DNA of 64,000 nt from Streptomyces bathyalis (lineage in GTDB: Bacteria > Actinomycetota > Actinomycetes > Streptomycetales > Streptomycetaceae), in contig NZ_CP048882.1 of NCBI RefSeq assembly GCF_015910445.1, forward strand, positions 1,612,001 to 1,676,000. The letters run 5' to 3'. Positions 27,141 to 35,110 of this stretch are shown piece by piece. Made by a program: the position numbers and the translations under genes. The first letter of the stretch is position 1, and the number at the start of each line of letters is the position of its first letter. The notes beneath the pieces are model-generated. The model was not told the origin of the DNA. It did no database searches and saw only the letters and a list, made by a program, of their open reading frames with translations.

Positions 27141-27770
27141 TCAGCGCAGCCTCGCCACGCGCCAGATCGCGAGCACCACCACGGTGCCGACGACGACCGC
27201 ATACAGGGCGACGATCCGCCAGTCAGGGCGCTCACCCGATCCAGGAGCGGGCAGCCCCGGCCAGGACAGGCCGACGCGGCGAGCGGCCATCACGGCCCAG
27301 CCGGCCGCGCAGCCGCAGATCAGCAGCCCCAGCATCGAGACGACGGCGCCCGTGCCGCCACCGGGCTCGAAGGCGAGCGGGAAGGCGAACATCAGCGAGC
27401 CCAGAGCGCTCAGCACCACGATGGGAGCGAGCTGCCACAGCCGGAGCTTGCGCGGGGGCCGCAGTTCCTGCGCCTCCACGTCGGCGTCCCGGGCTTCGGG
27501 CGGTGCGTCGGAGCCGTCGAGGTCCGCGGCGGCGTCCGGCTCGTCGTCGATGTCCAGGTCGTCGGCGGCGCCCGCGTCGGCGGCGGGATCCAGATCGTCG
27601 CTCACGCCCTCTGCCCCACGCGGGCGGTCGGCGGCGGAGTCCCCGTTGCCGAGGGGCACGCCTCGAGTGCGGCCCTCGAGACCCGAGAGATCGTCGATAC
27701 GTCCCACGGACCCGGCGCGCTCAACCTCGTCGACAGCGGTCTCCTCATTGTCACGAGGGCCGGCCTCCAT
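27141..27770 (-). CDS. Hypothetical membrane protein with acidic N-terminal half
   Basis: 209 aa from the ATG at 27770, with GGGAGGGCGGG in front; a TTG at 27788 is possible. Residues 1-110 are strongly acidic and Asp/Ala-rich, likely disordered and cytoplasmic. Three hydrophobic segments follow: APIVVLSALGSLMFAFPLAF, AVVSMLGLLICGCAAGWAVM and IVALYAVVVGTVVVLAIW. No domain is recognised. It lies immediately upstream of dapF on the same strand (48 bases), so the two may be cotranscribed. The conserved gene order does not reveal function. Confidence 0.7.
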   Translation of the reverse strand: MEAGPRDNEETAVDEVERAGSVGRIDDLSGLEGRTRGVPLGNGDSAADRPRGAEGVSDDLDPAADAGAADDLDIDDEPDAAADLDGSDAPPEARDADVEAQELRPPRKLRLWQLAPIVVLSALGSLMFAFPLAFEPGGGTGAVVSMLGLLICGCAAGWAVMAARRVGLSWPGLPAPGSGERPDWRIVALYAVVVGTVVVLAIWRVARLR

Positions 27771-28313
27771 CGCCACCCGCCCTCCCAACTACAACTGCAG
27801 GCTCCGAACGATGGTCGATGATGGCACGCCGGAATGACTGCGGCAGACGCCCAGGACGTCCCGATGCCATCACGTGATCAGGCTGTGACCGGCCGTTCTA
27901 CAACTCATCGGGATTGTGTCGATCACCAGCACAACTGTGTCTCGGTGAGGTCGCCGACGAGTGTCATTGGTCACTGATGCCCGCCCTTTCACGGCCCCGG
28001 GACACCCGCGTCCCGCGGCGCATCCTCGCCGTACCCAGCGGATCTCCTCCTCGACGGGTCACGGGGCGGCGGCCGGCAAGGAAGTGGAACTCGTCCTCTC
28101 CGGATCGGCGAGACGGACCCAGCTCTCATCGCCGTTCGGCCGGCATCGGTGTGCCGGGCACCAGGCCGGGCCAGGGCGGCTCCTTCGTTCAGGCACCGCA
28201 GGGGAGCCGATTGTGGCGATTCCATCGCTTTCGCCCGGCAGTGTCCGGCGGCCGGGTGGGCCACGCGTGGCGTGCGTTCGAGAAGTCCCTCCGGGGCAGG
28301 GACTTCCTCGCCG
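27771..28313. other. Intergenic stretch without recognisable gene
   Basis: 543 bases between the membrane-protein gene and the first small paralogue. Open frames on both strands cross it but show only Arg/Pro/Ser-rich shadow translation, with no recognisable domain and no credible start. I see no operator-like palindrome or terminator-like hairpin that stands out. Confidence 0.5.
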
Positions 28314-28733
28314 TCACCTCGGTTGCCACCCCGGAGCTTCCCTCGGCGCCTTGTTGGCCGGAGTCAGGCGCATCGTTGCGTCGTCCATCTGGTTCACCTT
28401 CCCCGGTCGCATCTTCGCCGCGATCCCGTGCCCGATGACGAGGTAAACCACGGCAGGCAGAACGTAGTTGAGGAGGATGACCAGGAATTCGTTCTCCACC
28501 GTGAAAAGGTTCTGGGACCATCCGGCGATCCAGTACGCCATGTCTTCCATGTACAGAACGAACAGGTTGCCTCCGTCGGCACCGAGCAGATAGAGAACGA
28601 TCCACAGGCCCACGAAAGCGGCTGCGATGTCGGCGATCGTGTGGACCACGAAGGGCGGCCATATCGATGGCGACTCATCGCGAGGTCCGCCCTGTCGACG
28701 ACTCTTGCGGGCGGGCTCGTAAGCGTGACTCAT
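28314..28733 (-). CDS. Small integral membrane protein, paralogue A
   Basis: 139 aa from the ATG at 28733 (MSHAYEPARKSRRQ). Three hydrophobic segments can be read: VVHTIADIAAAFVGLWIVLYLLG, an amphipathic LFVLYMEDMAYWIAGW, and FLVILLNYVLPAVVYLVIGHGIA. It is a paralogue of the protein encoded at 29194-29529: shared features are MSH at the start, HTIADIAAAF-GLWI-LLGA, WIAGWSQ-(D/N)-(I/L)FT-ENE and VIGHGIAAKMR. It has 24 extra C-terminal residues (GKVNQMDDATMRLTPANKAP) compared with its partner. I recall such proteins as unnamed Streptomyces membrane proteins; topology resembles small YggT-like proteins, but this is not certain. Confidence 0.75.
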   Translation of the reverse strand: MSHAYEPARKSRRQGGPRDESPSIWPPFVVHTIADIAAAFVGLWIVLYLLGADGGNLFVLYMEDMAYWIAGWSQNLFTVENEFLVILLNYVLPAVVYLVIGHGIAAKMRPGKVNQMDDATMRLTPANKAPREAPGWQPR

Positions 28734-29193
28734 TACGGTCCAATCTCTGTGGTGCGCGTCTCTCAGGAACACCGGAGGGCGAGGCAGCCCGGCGTCGCCT
28801 CCGTCACTCGTCGGAGGCCCGCCGTGATCTCGTGCGGGCGACTGGCTCCTTCGTGCGTTCCTCCCTGCGCACCTTGCGTTGAACGACCTGGGCACGCAAT
28901 TCGCCTGCCGCGCGTGGCCCGGGTGAAGTCCACCAGACCGCAGGCTCGGGCTCCCGGGCAGGTCCGGTGCCGCAGGCCGTACAGGACCTTACGACTGTCG
29001 GGAGCGGCACCCGGCACGGTGCCGCCGCGGGTCCACCGGTCACCCGTGTACCCGCTCGCCGCGGCGGAAGTACGCCCCCTTCGACTCCCGCCGCGGATCG
29101 ATCCCCCGCAGGGGATCGGACCCCGGCCAGGGCGGCGAACGACGCCGCATTCTTCAACGCGTCATTCCCGAGCGGAACTTGATGTCGCGGTGG
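28734..29193. other. Intergenic stretch between the small membrane-protein paralogues
   Basis: 460 bases. No convincing coding region, terminator or operator is seen. Open frames present are shadows with Arg/Gly/Pro-rich composition. Confidence 0.5.
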
Positions 29194-29529
29194 TCATCCC
29201 CGGCGCATTTTCGCGGCGATTCCGTGGCCGATGAAGAGGTAAACAAGAGCGGGGAGGCCGTAGTTGAGCACGAAGCGCACCTGCTCGTTCTCCATGGTGA
29301 AGATGTCCTGCGACCAGCCTGCCAGCCAGTTGGCCATGCCCTCGACGAACTGGACGAATACATTGGCCTGGTTGGCTCCCAGAAGGTGGAGCAGGATCCA
29401 CAGACCGAGAAATGCGGCTGCGATGTCGGCGATCGTGTGGATGATCAGCGCCGTACGCTTGGACGCCGGTTCGCCACGGGTGTCGGGGTGTGCATGACCC
29501 GTGGTCATCGGCTCGGGGGTGTGACTCAT
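29194..29529 (-). CDS. Small integral membrane protein, paralogue B
   Basis: 111 aa from the ATG at 29529 (MSHTPEPMTTGHAHPDTRG). It is the second copy of the small membrane-protein family described at 28314-28733. Hydrophobic segments are LIIHTIADIAAAFLGLWILL, NVFVQFVEGMANWLAGW and VLNYGLPALVYLFIGHGIA, ending MRRG. The bases before the start (CAGAGACTGGAGC) match those before paralogue A (CAGAGATTGGACC), suggesting duplication of the gene with its translation signal. Function unknown. There is no obvious partner gene in the vicinity. Confidence 0.75.
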   Translation of the reverse strand: MSHTPEPMTTGHAHPDTRGEPASKRTALIIHTIADIAAAFLGLWILLHLLGANQANVFVQFVEGMANWLAGWSQDIFTMENEQVRFVLNYGLPALVYLFIGHGIAAKMRRG

Positions 29530-29848
29530 GACGCTCCAGTCTCTGGGGGCGAATTCCTGGCGGAGCAGGGTCGGCGCATGGCGAATGCGGTGAGTCGACC
29601 TCTCTGTTTCATGAGGCTCACCGCCTCCTCCCACGCGTGATCCCGCGCGGGATCTGCCCTGTCCCACGCACTCTGCGAAGAACGCCCTGACCGCGTTACG
29701 TGGTTGCATGCCCCCAGAGGTAGTTACGAGAGTTCCACACCCGTTTCACAGGGAATGGTGTGATGGATTTCTCCTCTTACGGGCCGGAAGGGAACGCGGC
29801 AGGAGTCATTCGGGCGTGGTCCCGGCGTCGCCGCACCCCTGAAGGCCG
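29530..29848. other. Intergenic stretch upstream of paralogue B
   Basis: 319 bases between paralogue B and the 3' end of the dioxygenase gene, both on the minus strand. It should contain the promoter of paralogue B, but no -35/-10 pair stands out. No gene is recognised. Confidence 0.45.
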
Positions 29849-30643
29849 TCAGCGGCCCAGTCCTCGGCGAATCGCGGTCTCCACCGGCGAGTGGTCGCCG
29901 CCGGGCCGCTCGAGGCTCGGACCCTGCCCCGGCTCGGGAAGCAGCGGCGGCTGCGCCATGAAGCGGGGTTCGAGGCCTCGGTGAGGTTGTGCGGCGTGGA
30001 CGAGGAAGGGGTGACAGAGGTAGACGTCACCGGCCCGGCCCGTGGCAAGGGCGAGCGGTCGGTGTTCGGTGGCGGGCACGGCTCGCTCGGCGAGGTCGAT
30101 GAAGGGAAGGCCCGCCTCCCGCTCGGGTTCGAGAAGCGCGGCAACGTCCAGATGGGAACCGGCGCGGATCCTGGTGGGCGCGTCGTCCTCCCCCACGTCG
30201 GACATGAGGAACAGCATCAGCAGCCACCGCCCCCGCGAGGAGACGTTCACCCGGTAGAACGTGAAGTCGGCGGGATCGTCTCCCGGGAAGCTCGCATCGA
30301 CGTGCCATCCGTCGTCGCCCGGCTCCTGGTCGCTACGGAACCGCACCGGGAACGTGCCGAGACCGCCGATGGGCGCCCAGCGACCCTCGCCGACGAGGAC
30401 GTCGAACGCGGCATGCAGCCGGGGCGAGCCGGCGGCGGCCCGGAAGGGTTCTTGCCCGTAGGGGCCGAGCCGCAGAACTGGGCTCTTCCACGTCGCCGGG
30501 TCGTCGGGCTCACCGTCGATGTCCCGCCACATGATCTCCCGGCACTCCGCGGCGAGATCGCGCGGGAACGCCCCCTCAAGGCGGAGGAATCCCTTCTCGA
30601 TGAAGTCGGACAGGTCGGCATCGCTGATGATCGGCTCACCCAC
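29849..30643 (-). CDS. Phytanoyl-CoA dioxygenase (PhyH)-family Fe(II)/2-oxoglutarate oxygenase
   Basis: 264 aa from a GTG at 30643 (VGEPIISDADLSDFIEKGFL); another GTG at 30673 is possible. PhyH-type enzymes hydroxylate small molecules using Fe(II), 2-oxoglutarate and oxygen. The metal ligands are visible as the HxD in DGWHVDASFPGDD and the distal His in HPFLVHAAQPHRG, with the 2-oxoglutarate-anchoring Arg in RFMAQPPLL. The N-terminal IEKGFLRLEGAF pattern is typical. It is divergent from the ANTAR gene, with 162 bases between starts. Substrate unknown. It does not resemble ectoine hydroxylase closely enough to name. Confidence 0.8.
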   Translation of the reverse strand: MGEPIISDADLSDFIEKGFLRLEGAFPRDLAAECREIMWRDIDGEPDDPATWKSPVLRLGPYGQEPFRAAAGSPRLHAAFDVLVGEGRWAPIGGLGTFPVRFRSDQEPGDDGWHVDASFPGDDPADFTFYRVNVSSRGRWLLMLFLMSDVGEDDAPTRIRAGSHLDVAALLEPEREAGLPFIDLAERAVPATEHRPLALATGRAGDVYLCHPFLVHAAQPHRGLEPRFMAQPPLLPEPGQGPSLERPGGDHSPVETAIRRGLGR

Positions 30644-30805
30644 CGGCTCAGCGTGCCATCGAGGCGGAGGCACCGGCCATCGATTTTCAACCGGCCGGAC
30701 CGCCGGAGATCGGCGCCATACCCATGCCGTATGCGCTGTGTATAAGCTTCGTGAAGGCTGCGCATCGGTGGATGCGTCAATGGCATGAAAGGGGCGAGGG
30801 CGGCC

Positions 30806-31084
30806 GTGTCTGGTGAGGCACCGGATGAGTCTGTGGAGCTCGAACAGCTGCGGCACGCGATGGAGACCCGCCCCGTCATCGATCAGGCGAAGGGCGTCCT
30901 CATGGCTGCGTACAGCCTCTCGCCGGAGGACGCGTGGAAGATCTTGGTCACCGTCTCGCAGCACTCCAACACCAAGCTCAACGCGGTTGCGGAGGAGATC
31001 GTGGCGAGCACGCAGGAAGGCGTCGTCGACGGACGTCTGCGCACCATGATCGAAGCCGCGCTGAAGCAGCTGAGATCCGGCTAG
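30806..31084 (+). CDS. Stand-alone ANTAR-domain RNA-binding regulator
   Basis: 92 aa from the GTG at 30806, which has AAAGGGGCGAGGG upstream; an ATG at 30785 gives 99 aa. The whole length is an ANTAR-like helical domain (LRHAMETRPVIDQAKGVLMA, then SPEDAWKILVTVSQHSNTKL and AEEIVAS). ANTAR domains bind twin-hairpin RNA and prevent transcription termination. Most proteins add GAF or receiver sensor domains, which this one lacks, so the input is unknown. It is divergent from the dioxygenase gene. I did not find an obvious ANTAR target hairpin pair nearby. Confidence 0.82.
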   Translation: MSGEAPDESVELEQLRHAMETRPVIDQAKGVLMAAYSLSPEDAWKILVTVSQHSNTKLNAVAEEIVASTQEGVVDGRLRTMIEAALKQLRSG

Positions 31085-31121
31085 GCCTGCTGGGCCTGTC
31101 GTCCACCGGACGCGGACGCAC

Positions 31122-31250
31122 TCAGTGCCTGCCGTGAGCGCTGTCCGAAACGCCACCGAAAAGGCGGGCGACGAGGCGGAAGGGAAGCGTGACGATGGTG
31201 GCGACGGCGCCGCCGATCGTGCGCAGAACATCGGCAATGGCCTTGAACAT
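31122..31250 (-). CDS. LPFR-motif microprotein (42 aa)
   Basis: A 42-residue gene with a strong GGAGG ribosome binding site placed nine bases before the ATG at 31250. The protein begins MFKAIADVLRTIGGAVATIV, then TLPFRLVARLFGG, ending HGRH. It matches the actinobacterial LPFR-motif small proteins, hydrophobic or amphipathic peptides of about 40 residues with unknown role that probably associate with the membrane. It is convergent with the ANTAR gene (37 bases between stops). It is easily missed because the frame appears as the end of a longer spurious ORF. Confidence 0.75.
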   Translation of the reverse strand: MFKAIADVLRTIGGAVATIVTLPFRLVARLFGGVSDSAHGRH

Positions 31251-31470
31251 GTCTGGTCCTCCGTTCACTTGGTCGACGTGCCGAGCCGCACGACCATGCC
31301 GTGCGGCCGGTGCGTGAGTTGCCCGGAGCGGTCGGGTGAAACGTCGCCTGCTCTTGTCCAGCGCCTTGCCGGATCTTCGGATCCTGGAATTCGAGAGCCG
31401 CATCGCTGCGGGCGCGGCGCCGCAGCCGCACGGCTCCCTCACTTCGGGGTCGTGGCGACGTTGTGGCGAC

Positions 31471-31489
31471 GCAGCCTCAGGAAGGCTGC
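31471..31489. terminator. Small hairpin of uncertain role
   Basis: Perfect 7-bp stem (31471-31477 and 31483-31489) with a CAGGA loop. It lies upstream of the LPFR gene and may be a terminator for transcription from outside. Assignment is weak. Confidence 0.3.
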
Positions 31490-31762
31490 GGAGAACTCAC
31501 CGGAACGTGACCGGCGGACCAACTGCCTTTCGGGGCGGTGAACTTTGAGTGTTTTCCGGCGAGGCGTCCGTCATGGACGGCGCCGGAGAAAGCACGGGGG
31601 TACTTCGGGACGCGGACAGGAGAGGTTCTCAACTCCCGGAGAGGAAGGCATAGATGGCCGATGCAGCCGTCCAGACGAAGCGAACACAGGTGGCCTCACC
31701 TGCGAAGTGATCCACCAGGTCATCGACCGCGCCGCCTCACCGCAGCGGGCCACATGAGAGAA

Positions 31763-31802
31763 CGACCCCACCGGCTGCGCTCCCGAACCGGCTGGGGTCT
31801 TC
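31763..31802. terminator. Terminator-like hairpin
   Basis: Inverted repeat of about 11 bases with one bulge: GACCCCA-CCGG at the left, CCGG-CTGGGGTC at the right. No gene ends immediately beside it, so the function is uncertain. Confidence 0.35.
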
Positions 31803-32120
31803 GCCATTGCCGGGCCCGGGCCGGGCAACGGCGCCCTTCCTGGGTAACCGGCACAACGCAGTTCACACCCTGCGGTCTTGACCGACCTGGGGTTACCAAT
31901 GGTTCATCCCGATGGGTGCAGTCCCGCCCGGCGAACACCTCGAACCGGGTCCGTGCCGCGACGCACCCGTTCCCGACGCTCAGTTGACGTCGGACGTCCG
32001 TCGAGGGTGATTCCGGCGATGCGCTGGGAGCGGCCGCGGGTCGCCCGCCCTCCCCCAAGTCCTGGTCGCGACGGCCTCGTTGGAGGTTCTCAGGCTCGCT
32101 CCCGGTCGGTACGGCGCAGA

Positions 32121-33119
32121 TCAGGCCGTGACCGCCTCTTCCAGCAAGGCCAGTGCCCTCCCTGTGAGTTCCGGCCGGTCCTCCGCGGCGCCGCTGAGCC
32201 AGTGCACGCGCGGGTCCCGGCGGAACCACGAGTCCTGGCGGCGTGCGAAGCGCTTCGTGGCACGCACGGTCTCCTCACGTGCCTCCTGCTCGGTGCACTC
32301 TCCGGCGAGCATCGCGAGGATCTGCTGATAACCCAGCGCACGCGAGGCGGTACGGCCGGTTCGCAGCCCGGCGGCCTCCAGCTCGCGCACCTCTTCGACG
32401 AGGCCCGCCTCCCACATCCGCCCGACGCGGGCCGTGATCCGGTCGTCGAGCTCCGCCCGGGCGACGTCGACCCCGAGCTGGACCGTCTCGTAGACGGCCT
32501 CGTGGCCTGGAAGGTTCGCGGTGAAGGGGCGGCCGGTGATCTCGATGACCTCCAGGGCGCGCACGACGCGGCGCCCGTTGCTCGGCAGGATCGCGCGCGC
32601 CGCCTGCGGGTCCGCGGCGGCAAGCCGCTCATGCAGGGCTCCGGACCCCTGAGCTGCGAGTTCGTCCTCCAGCCGGGCCCGTACGGCCGGATCGGTGCCG
32701 GGGAAGTCCATGGCGTCGATGGCGCCCCGCACGTACAGGCCGGAGCCGCCCACCAGGACGGGGACCCGTCCCGCGGCGCGCAGCCGGTCCATCTCGGCGC
32801 GGGCGAGCCTCTGGTACTCGGCGACGCTGGCCGCGACCGTGACGTCCCAGATGTCCAGCAGGTGGTGCGGTACGCCCTCGCGCTCGCTGAGCGTGAGCTT
32901 GGCCGTACCGATGTCCATGCCGCGGTAGAGCTGCATCGAGTCCGCGTTGATCACCTCGCCGCCGAGGTGGCGGGCGACCGCGACACCCAGGTCGGACTTG
33001 CCGGCGGCGGTGGGCCCGACGACGGCGACGACGGGCGGGGCGGAGCCGCGGCGGGACGGAGACGTCAGGGGCCCTCCGGGCGCCGCGGCGGGGACCGGGG
33101 ACGGGTCTGCGGCATTCAC
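32121..33119 (-). CDS. miaA: tRNA dimethylallyltransferase
   Basis: 332 aa from the GTG at 33119 (VNAADPSPVPAAAPG); an upstream GTG at 33146 is possible. It transfers a dimethylallyl group to N6 of A37 in tRNAs reading UNN codons. The P-loop GPTAAGKSD, the conserved NADSMQLYRGMDIGTAK segment, LVGGSGLYVRG, and the C-terminal RTASRALGYQQI region are all present. It works with MiaB, encoded about 2 kb away on the same strand (35111-36613), which methylthiolates the same base. The first 35 residues are low-complexity and not part of the fold. No strong ribosome binding site supports either start. Confidence 0.96.
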   Translation of the reverse strand: MNAADPSPVPAAAPGGPLTSPSRRGSAPPVVAVVGPTAAGKSDLGVAVARHLGGEVINADSMQLYRGMDIGTAKLTLSEREGVPHHLLDIWDVTVAASVAEYQRLARAEMDRLRAAGRVPVLVGGSGLYVRGAIDAMDFPGTDPAVRARLEDELAAQGSGALHERLAAADPQAARAILPSNGRRVVRALEVIEITGRPFTANLPGHEAVYETVQLGVDVARAELDDRITARVGRMWEAGLVEEVRELEAAGLRTGRTASRALGYQQILAMLAGECTEQEAREETVRATKRFARRQDSWFRRDPRVHWLSGAAEDRPELTGRALALLEEAVTA

Positions 33120-33310
33120 GCGGCCAGTGTCGCAAACCTCCCGCACCGCTCCGGACCCGAACGAGCGACGTGACGACGGCCCTGCGGTTTCGTTGCCTGT
33201 TGCGAGGGTCCCAAGGCCGATTTCCGGGACGGTTCCGCCGCAGGCGGGGAGCTGCGCCCGTTCCCGGTGCGCCGGATCGCAGCGACATTAGTAAGGTCAG
33301 GAGTGTAGAT

Positions 33311-33535
33311 ATGGGCGTCTTTGCACGACTTCTGCGGCGTTCTTCCGGGTCACCCCGGAAGCCGGCTGCCGGCGCCGCCCCCGCAGCTGAAGCCGCAGCG
33401 GGTGGGAAGGCGAAGGAACAGGAGGTCTCGGCGGCTGCCGGAGGCGGGGACGAGTCCGAGGACGTCGGCATCCCGAAGCAGCAGTCGGCCGACGGAGCAG
33501 CCGACAGCGAAGCCGCGGACGACGCCCGCAACTGA
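33311..33535 (+). CDS. Small acidic conserved protein
   Basis: 74 aa from the ATG at 33311 with CAGGAG upstream. A basic amphipathic N-terminus (MGVFARLLRRSSGSPRK) is followed by an Ala/Glu-rich acidic middle and a tail IPKQQSADGAADSEAADD. Streptomyces genomes carry similar small proteins with the same IPKQQSA-type tail, sometimes annotated without basis as gliding motility proteins. No domain or function is established. It is divergent from miaA and followed 41 bases later by the MT0933-like gene, suggesting joint transcription. Confidence 0.6.
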   Translation: MGVFARLLRRSSGSPRKPAAGAAPAAEAAAGGKAKEQEVSAAAGGGDESEDVGIPKQQSADGAADSEAADDARN

Positions 33536-33576
33536 ACTGCCGCCGAGGCACACCGGACGGAAGGAAGGTGGCCACC

Positions 33577-33801
33577 ATGGGCTTCATGGACAAGGTCAAG
33601 GGGATGCTGGGCCAGCACAGCGACAAGGTGACCAAGGGCATCGACAAGGCCGCGGGCATGGCCGACTCCAAGACCAAGGGCAAGTACAGCGACAAGATCC
33701 GGTCCAGCACCGAGAAGGCCAAGGATCAGGCCGAGAAGTACGGCCGTGAGGGCGGCGGCTCCCAGGGCCGCGGCGGCAAGGGCCCCCAGGGCGGTTCCTG
33801 A
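33577..33801 (+). CDS. MT0933/Rv0909-like antitoxin-family small protein
   Basis: 74 aa from the ATG at 33577 (MGFMDKVKGMLGQHSDKVT); a GTG nine bases earlier is possible. GGAAGGAAGG lies upstream. The pattern MDKVKGML-x-GHxDKVxKGIDKA, DSKTKGKYSDKI and the Gly-rich tail match the MT0933 antitoxin Pfam family, whose mycobacterial member Rv0909 was described as an antitoxin. In Streptomyces these genes are common and usually have no adjacent toxin, as here. A CsbD-like stress protein role is an alternative. Function is therefore open despite the name. Confidence 0.7.
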   Translation: MGFMDKVKGMLGQHSDKVTKGIDKAAGMADSKTKGKYSDKIRSSTEKAKDQAEKYGREGGGSQGRGGKGPQGGS

Positions 33802-33880
33802 CCTCAGGGCAACTCATGATCGTTCCGGGTCCCGGCCCGCCGTCGGCACGTGGCCGGGAGCCGGGCCATGAGCGCGAATT

Positions 33881-33922
33881 GCGGGCGTGCCTCCGCCGGA
33901 ATTCCGGCGGTGGCACGCCCGC
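33881..33922. terminator. Bidirectional terminator, near-perfect 42-base palindrome
   Basis: Two 21-base arms (33881-33901 and 33902-33922) are complementary except for one T-T mismatch, with no loop bases at the centre. It lies between the convergent small antitoxin-like gene and the dioxygenase-like gene and can terminate both. Confidence 0.75.
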
Positions 33923-33940
33923 ACACGTCATGTAGACATC

Positions 33941-34660
33941 TCAGGTCCAGCTCGTGACGAAGTAGCCCACTCCGTAAGGGGCTTCGTCGTACAGCAGCCG
34001 CCCGCGCAGCGCACTGCCGCCGGCGGCCGCCGCGCCGGCGAGCACCTGCCAGCAGGAGCGGCCTGACGCGTTCAGCTCGTACGCGAGTTCCTCGTCCAGC
34101 GCCAGCAGGGCGTCGGCGTCCGCGCTTCCCAGGGCGCGGGCCGCCTCGGCGTCGAAGGCCGTGGCGCGTTCGTCGAAGTAGCCGGGGGCCTTGACCGTGC
34201 GGCAGTTGGTGCCGTCGCCCATCACGAGAAGGGCCACCCGTTCGGTGCCGCCGGCGAGTTGACGCCCTGTCTCCTCGCACCGCACCCGGCTGAGCGGTTC
34301 GCCGACCCCGAGGCCCTCCACGGGCGAGGTCGTCCAGCCCTCACGCGCCAGCAGCCATGCGCCGACGGCCAGGGACGAGGGAAGCGGACGCGCCTCGGCG
34401 GGAGGCTCCCCCTTGCCGAGGGAGACGTCCAGGTCCACGCCGAAGCCGCGGAAGGAACCCCGCGCGCCCTGCGGGTGCGTGCCCCGGGCGGGCTGCTCCG
34501 CCGGGCCGATGACGACGAGACTGTCGGGGCGTGCGTCCGCGAGGGCGCCGAGCGCCTCGTCGCACGCGGCGCGGGCGGCGTCCATCTCGTGGGCCGCGCC
34601 TCCGGCGACCTCGGGGACGAGCAGGGGCGGGCTGGGGCACGTGGCGGCGGCGACAAGCAT
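33941..34660 (-). CDS. Class III extradiol dioxygenase-like conserved protein
   Basis: 239 aa from the ATG at 34660 (MLVAAATCPSPPLLVPEVA). The N-terminal CPxPPxLVPE segment and the internal VIGPAEQPARG and LLVMGDGTNCRTVKAPGYFDERA resemble the LigB/class III extradiol dioxygenase superfamily, found in many Streptomyces genomes as a protein of unknown function between miaA and miaB. Metal ligands cannot be assigned with certainty here. It ends VGYFVTSWT. It lies downstream of a 94-aa gene and miaB on the same strand. Function not known. Confidence 0.72.
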   Translation of the reverse strand: MLVAAATCPSPPLLVPEVAGGAAHEMDAARAACDEALGALADARPDSLVVIGPAEQPARGTHPQGARGSFRGFGVDLDVSLGKGEPPAEARPLPSSLAVGAWLLAREGWTTSPVEGLGVGEPLSRVRCEETGRQLAGGTERVALLVMGDGTNCRTVKAPGYFDERATAFDAEAARALGSADADALLALDEELAYELNASGRSCWQVLAGAAAAGGSALRGRLLYDEAPYGVGYFVTSWT

Positions 34661-34760
34661 GGCGCGCAGCTTAACGCCGTGAGTCGCTCTGCGTAACCGC
34701 GCGATGCAACTTCGCGCGGGGTGCCGTCGGCTGCCGGTCGATCTTGCTCCCCGGCCGCTG

Positions 34761-35045
34761 TCAGCCCTTCTTCGGGTCGGTGTCGTGGACGAGTTCCGCC
34801 ACGGAGAAGCGGTGGTGGAACGTCTCGGTGGCGCCCTTCGACATGACCAGGTAGCCGTCGGCGATCGCGTAGATCGTCTGCCGTCTGACGATGCGCGGAT
34901 GCTCGGGCTTGAACGCCTTCGCGCGCTCCAGCAGCTTCGCCAGCGCGTCCTCGCGTGTGCCGTCGAACTCGCCGAGCAGGAACGCCTCCCAGCGGCGGTC
35001 GCGGAAGCCACCGGTCTCCTCGACGATCAGTCCCCAGCGCGGCAC
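34761..35045 (-). CDS. Conserved hypothetical protein downstream of miaB
   Basis: 94 aa from the GTG at 35045 with AAGGGGAAGC just upstream. The sequence VPRWGLIVEETGGFRDRRWE leads to EDALAKLLERAKAFKPEHPR, then RRQTIYAIADGYLVMSKGAT. I recall this as a conserved Streptomyces protein beside miaB but know no function for it. It lies 65 bases after the miaB stop on the same strand, so cotranscription with miaB is likely. The frame extends further upstream through miaB out of phase, which is spurious. Confidence 0.72.
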   Translation of the reverse strand: MPRWGLIVEETGGFRDRRWEAFLLGEFDGTREDALAKLLERAKAFKPEHPRIVRRQTIYAIADGYLVMSKGATETFHHRFSVAELVHDTDPKKG

Positions 35046-35110
35046 GCGCTTCCCCTTCGTTCGGACTTCCTTGTGGATACGGGCGGTTCGGTGCGGCACC
35101 GCCGACAGGT

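Larger units (their letters stand above)
31251..32120. other. 870-base stretch without a recognised gene
   Basis: No open frame in this stretch has a recognisable domain together with a ribosome binding site. Two hairpins can be seen: a 7-bp stem with 5-base loop at 31471-31489, and an imperfect GACCCCA-type stem at 31763-31802. The rest reads as Arg/Pro-rich shadow frames on both strands. Decayed coding sequence is possible, but I cannot name a parent gene. Confidence 0.5.

Noticed and set aside
27961..28446. 161-residue plus-strand frame in the gap after the dapF membrane-protein gene
   Set aside because: Starts with MSLVTDARPFTAPGHPRP but becomes Arg/Gly/Pro-rich, overlaps the small membrane protein in reverse, and lacks a ribosome binding site.
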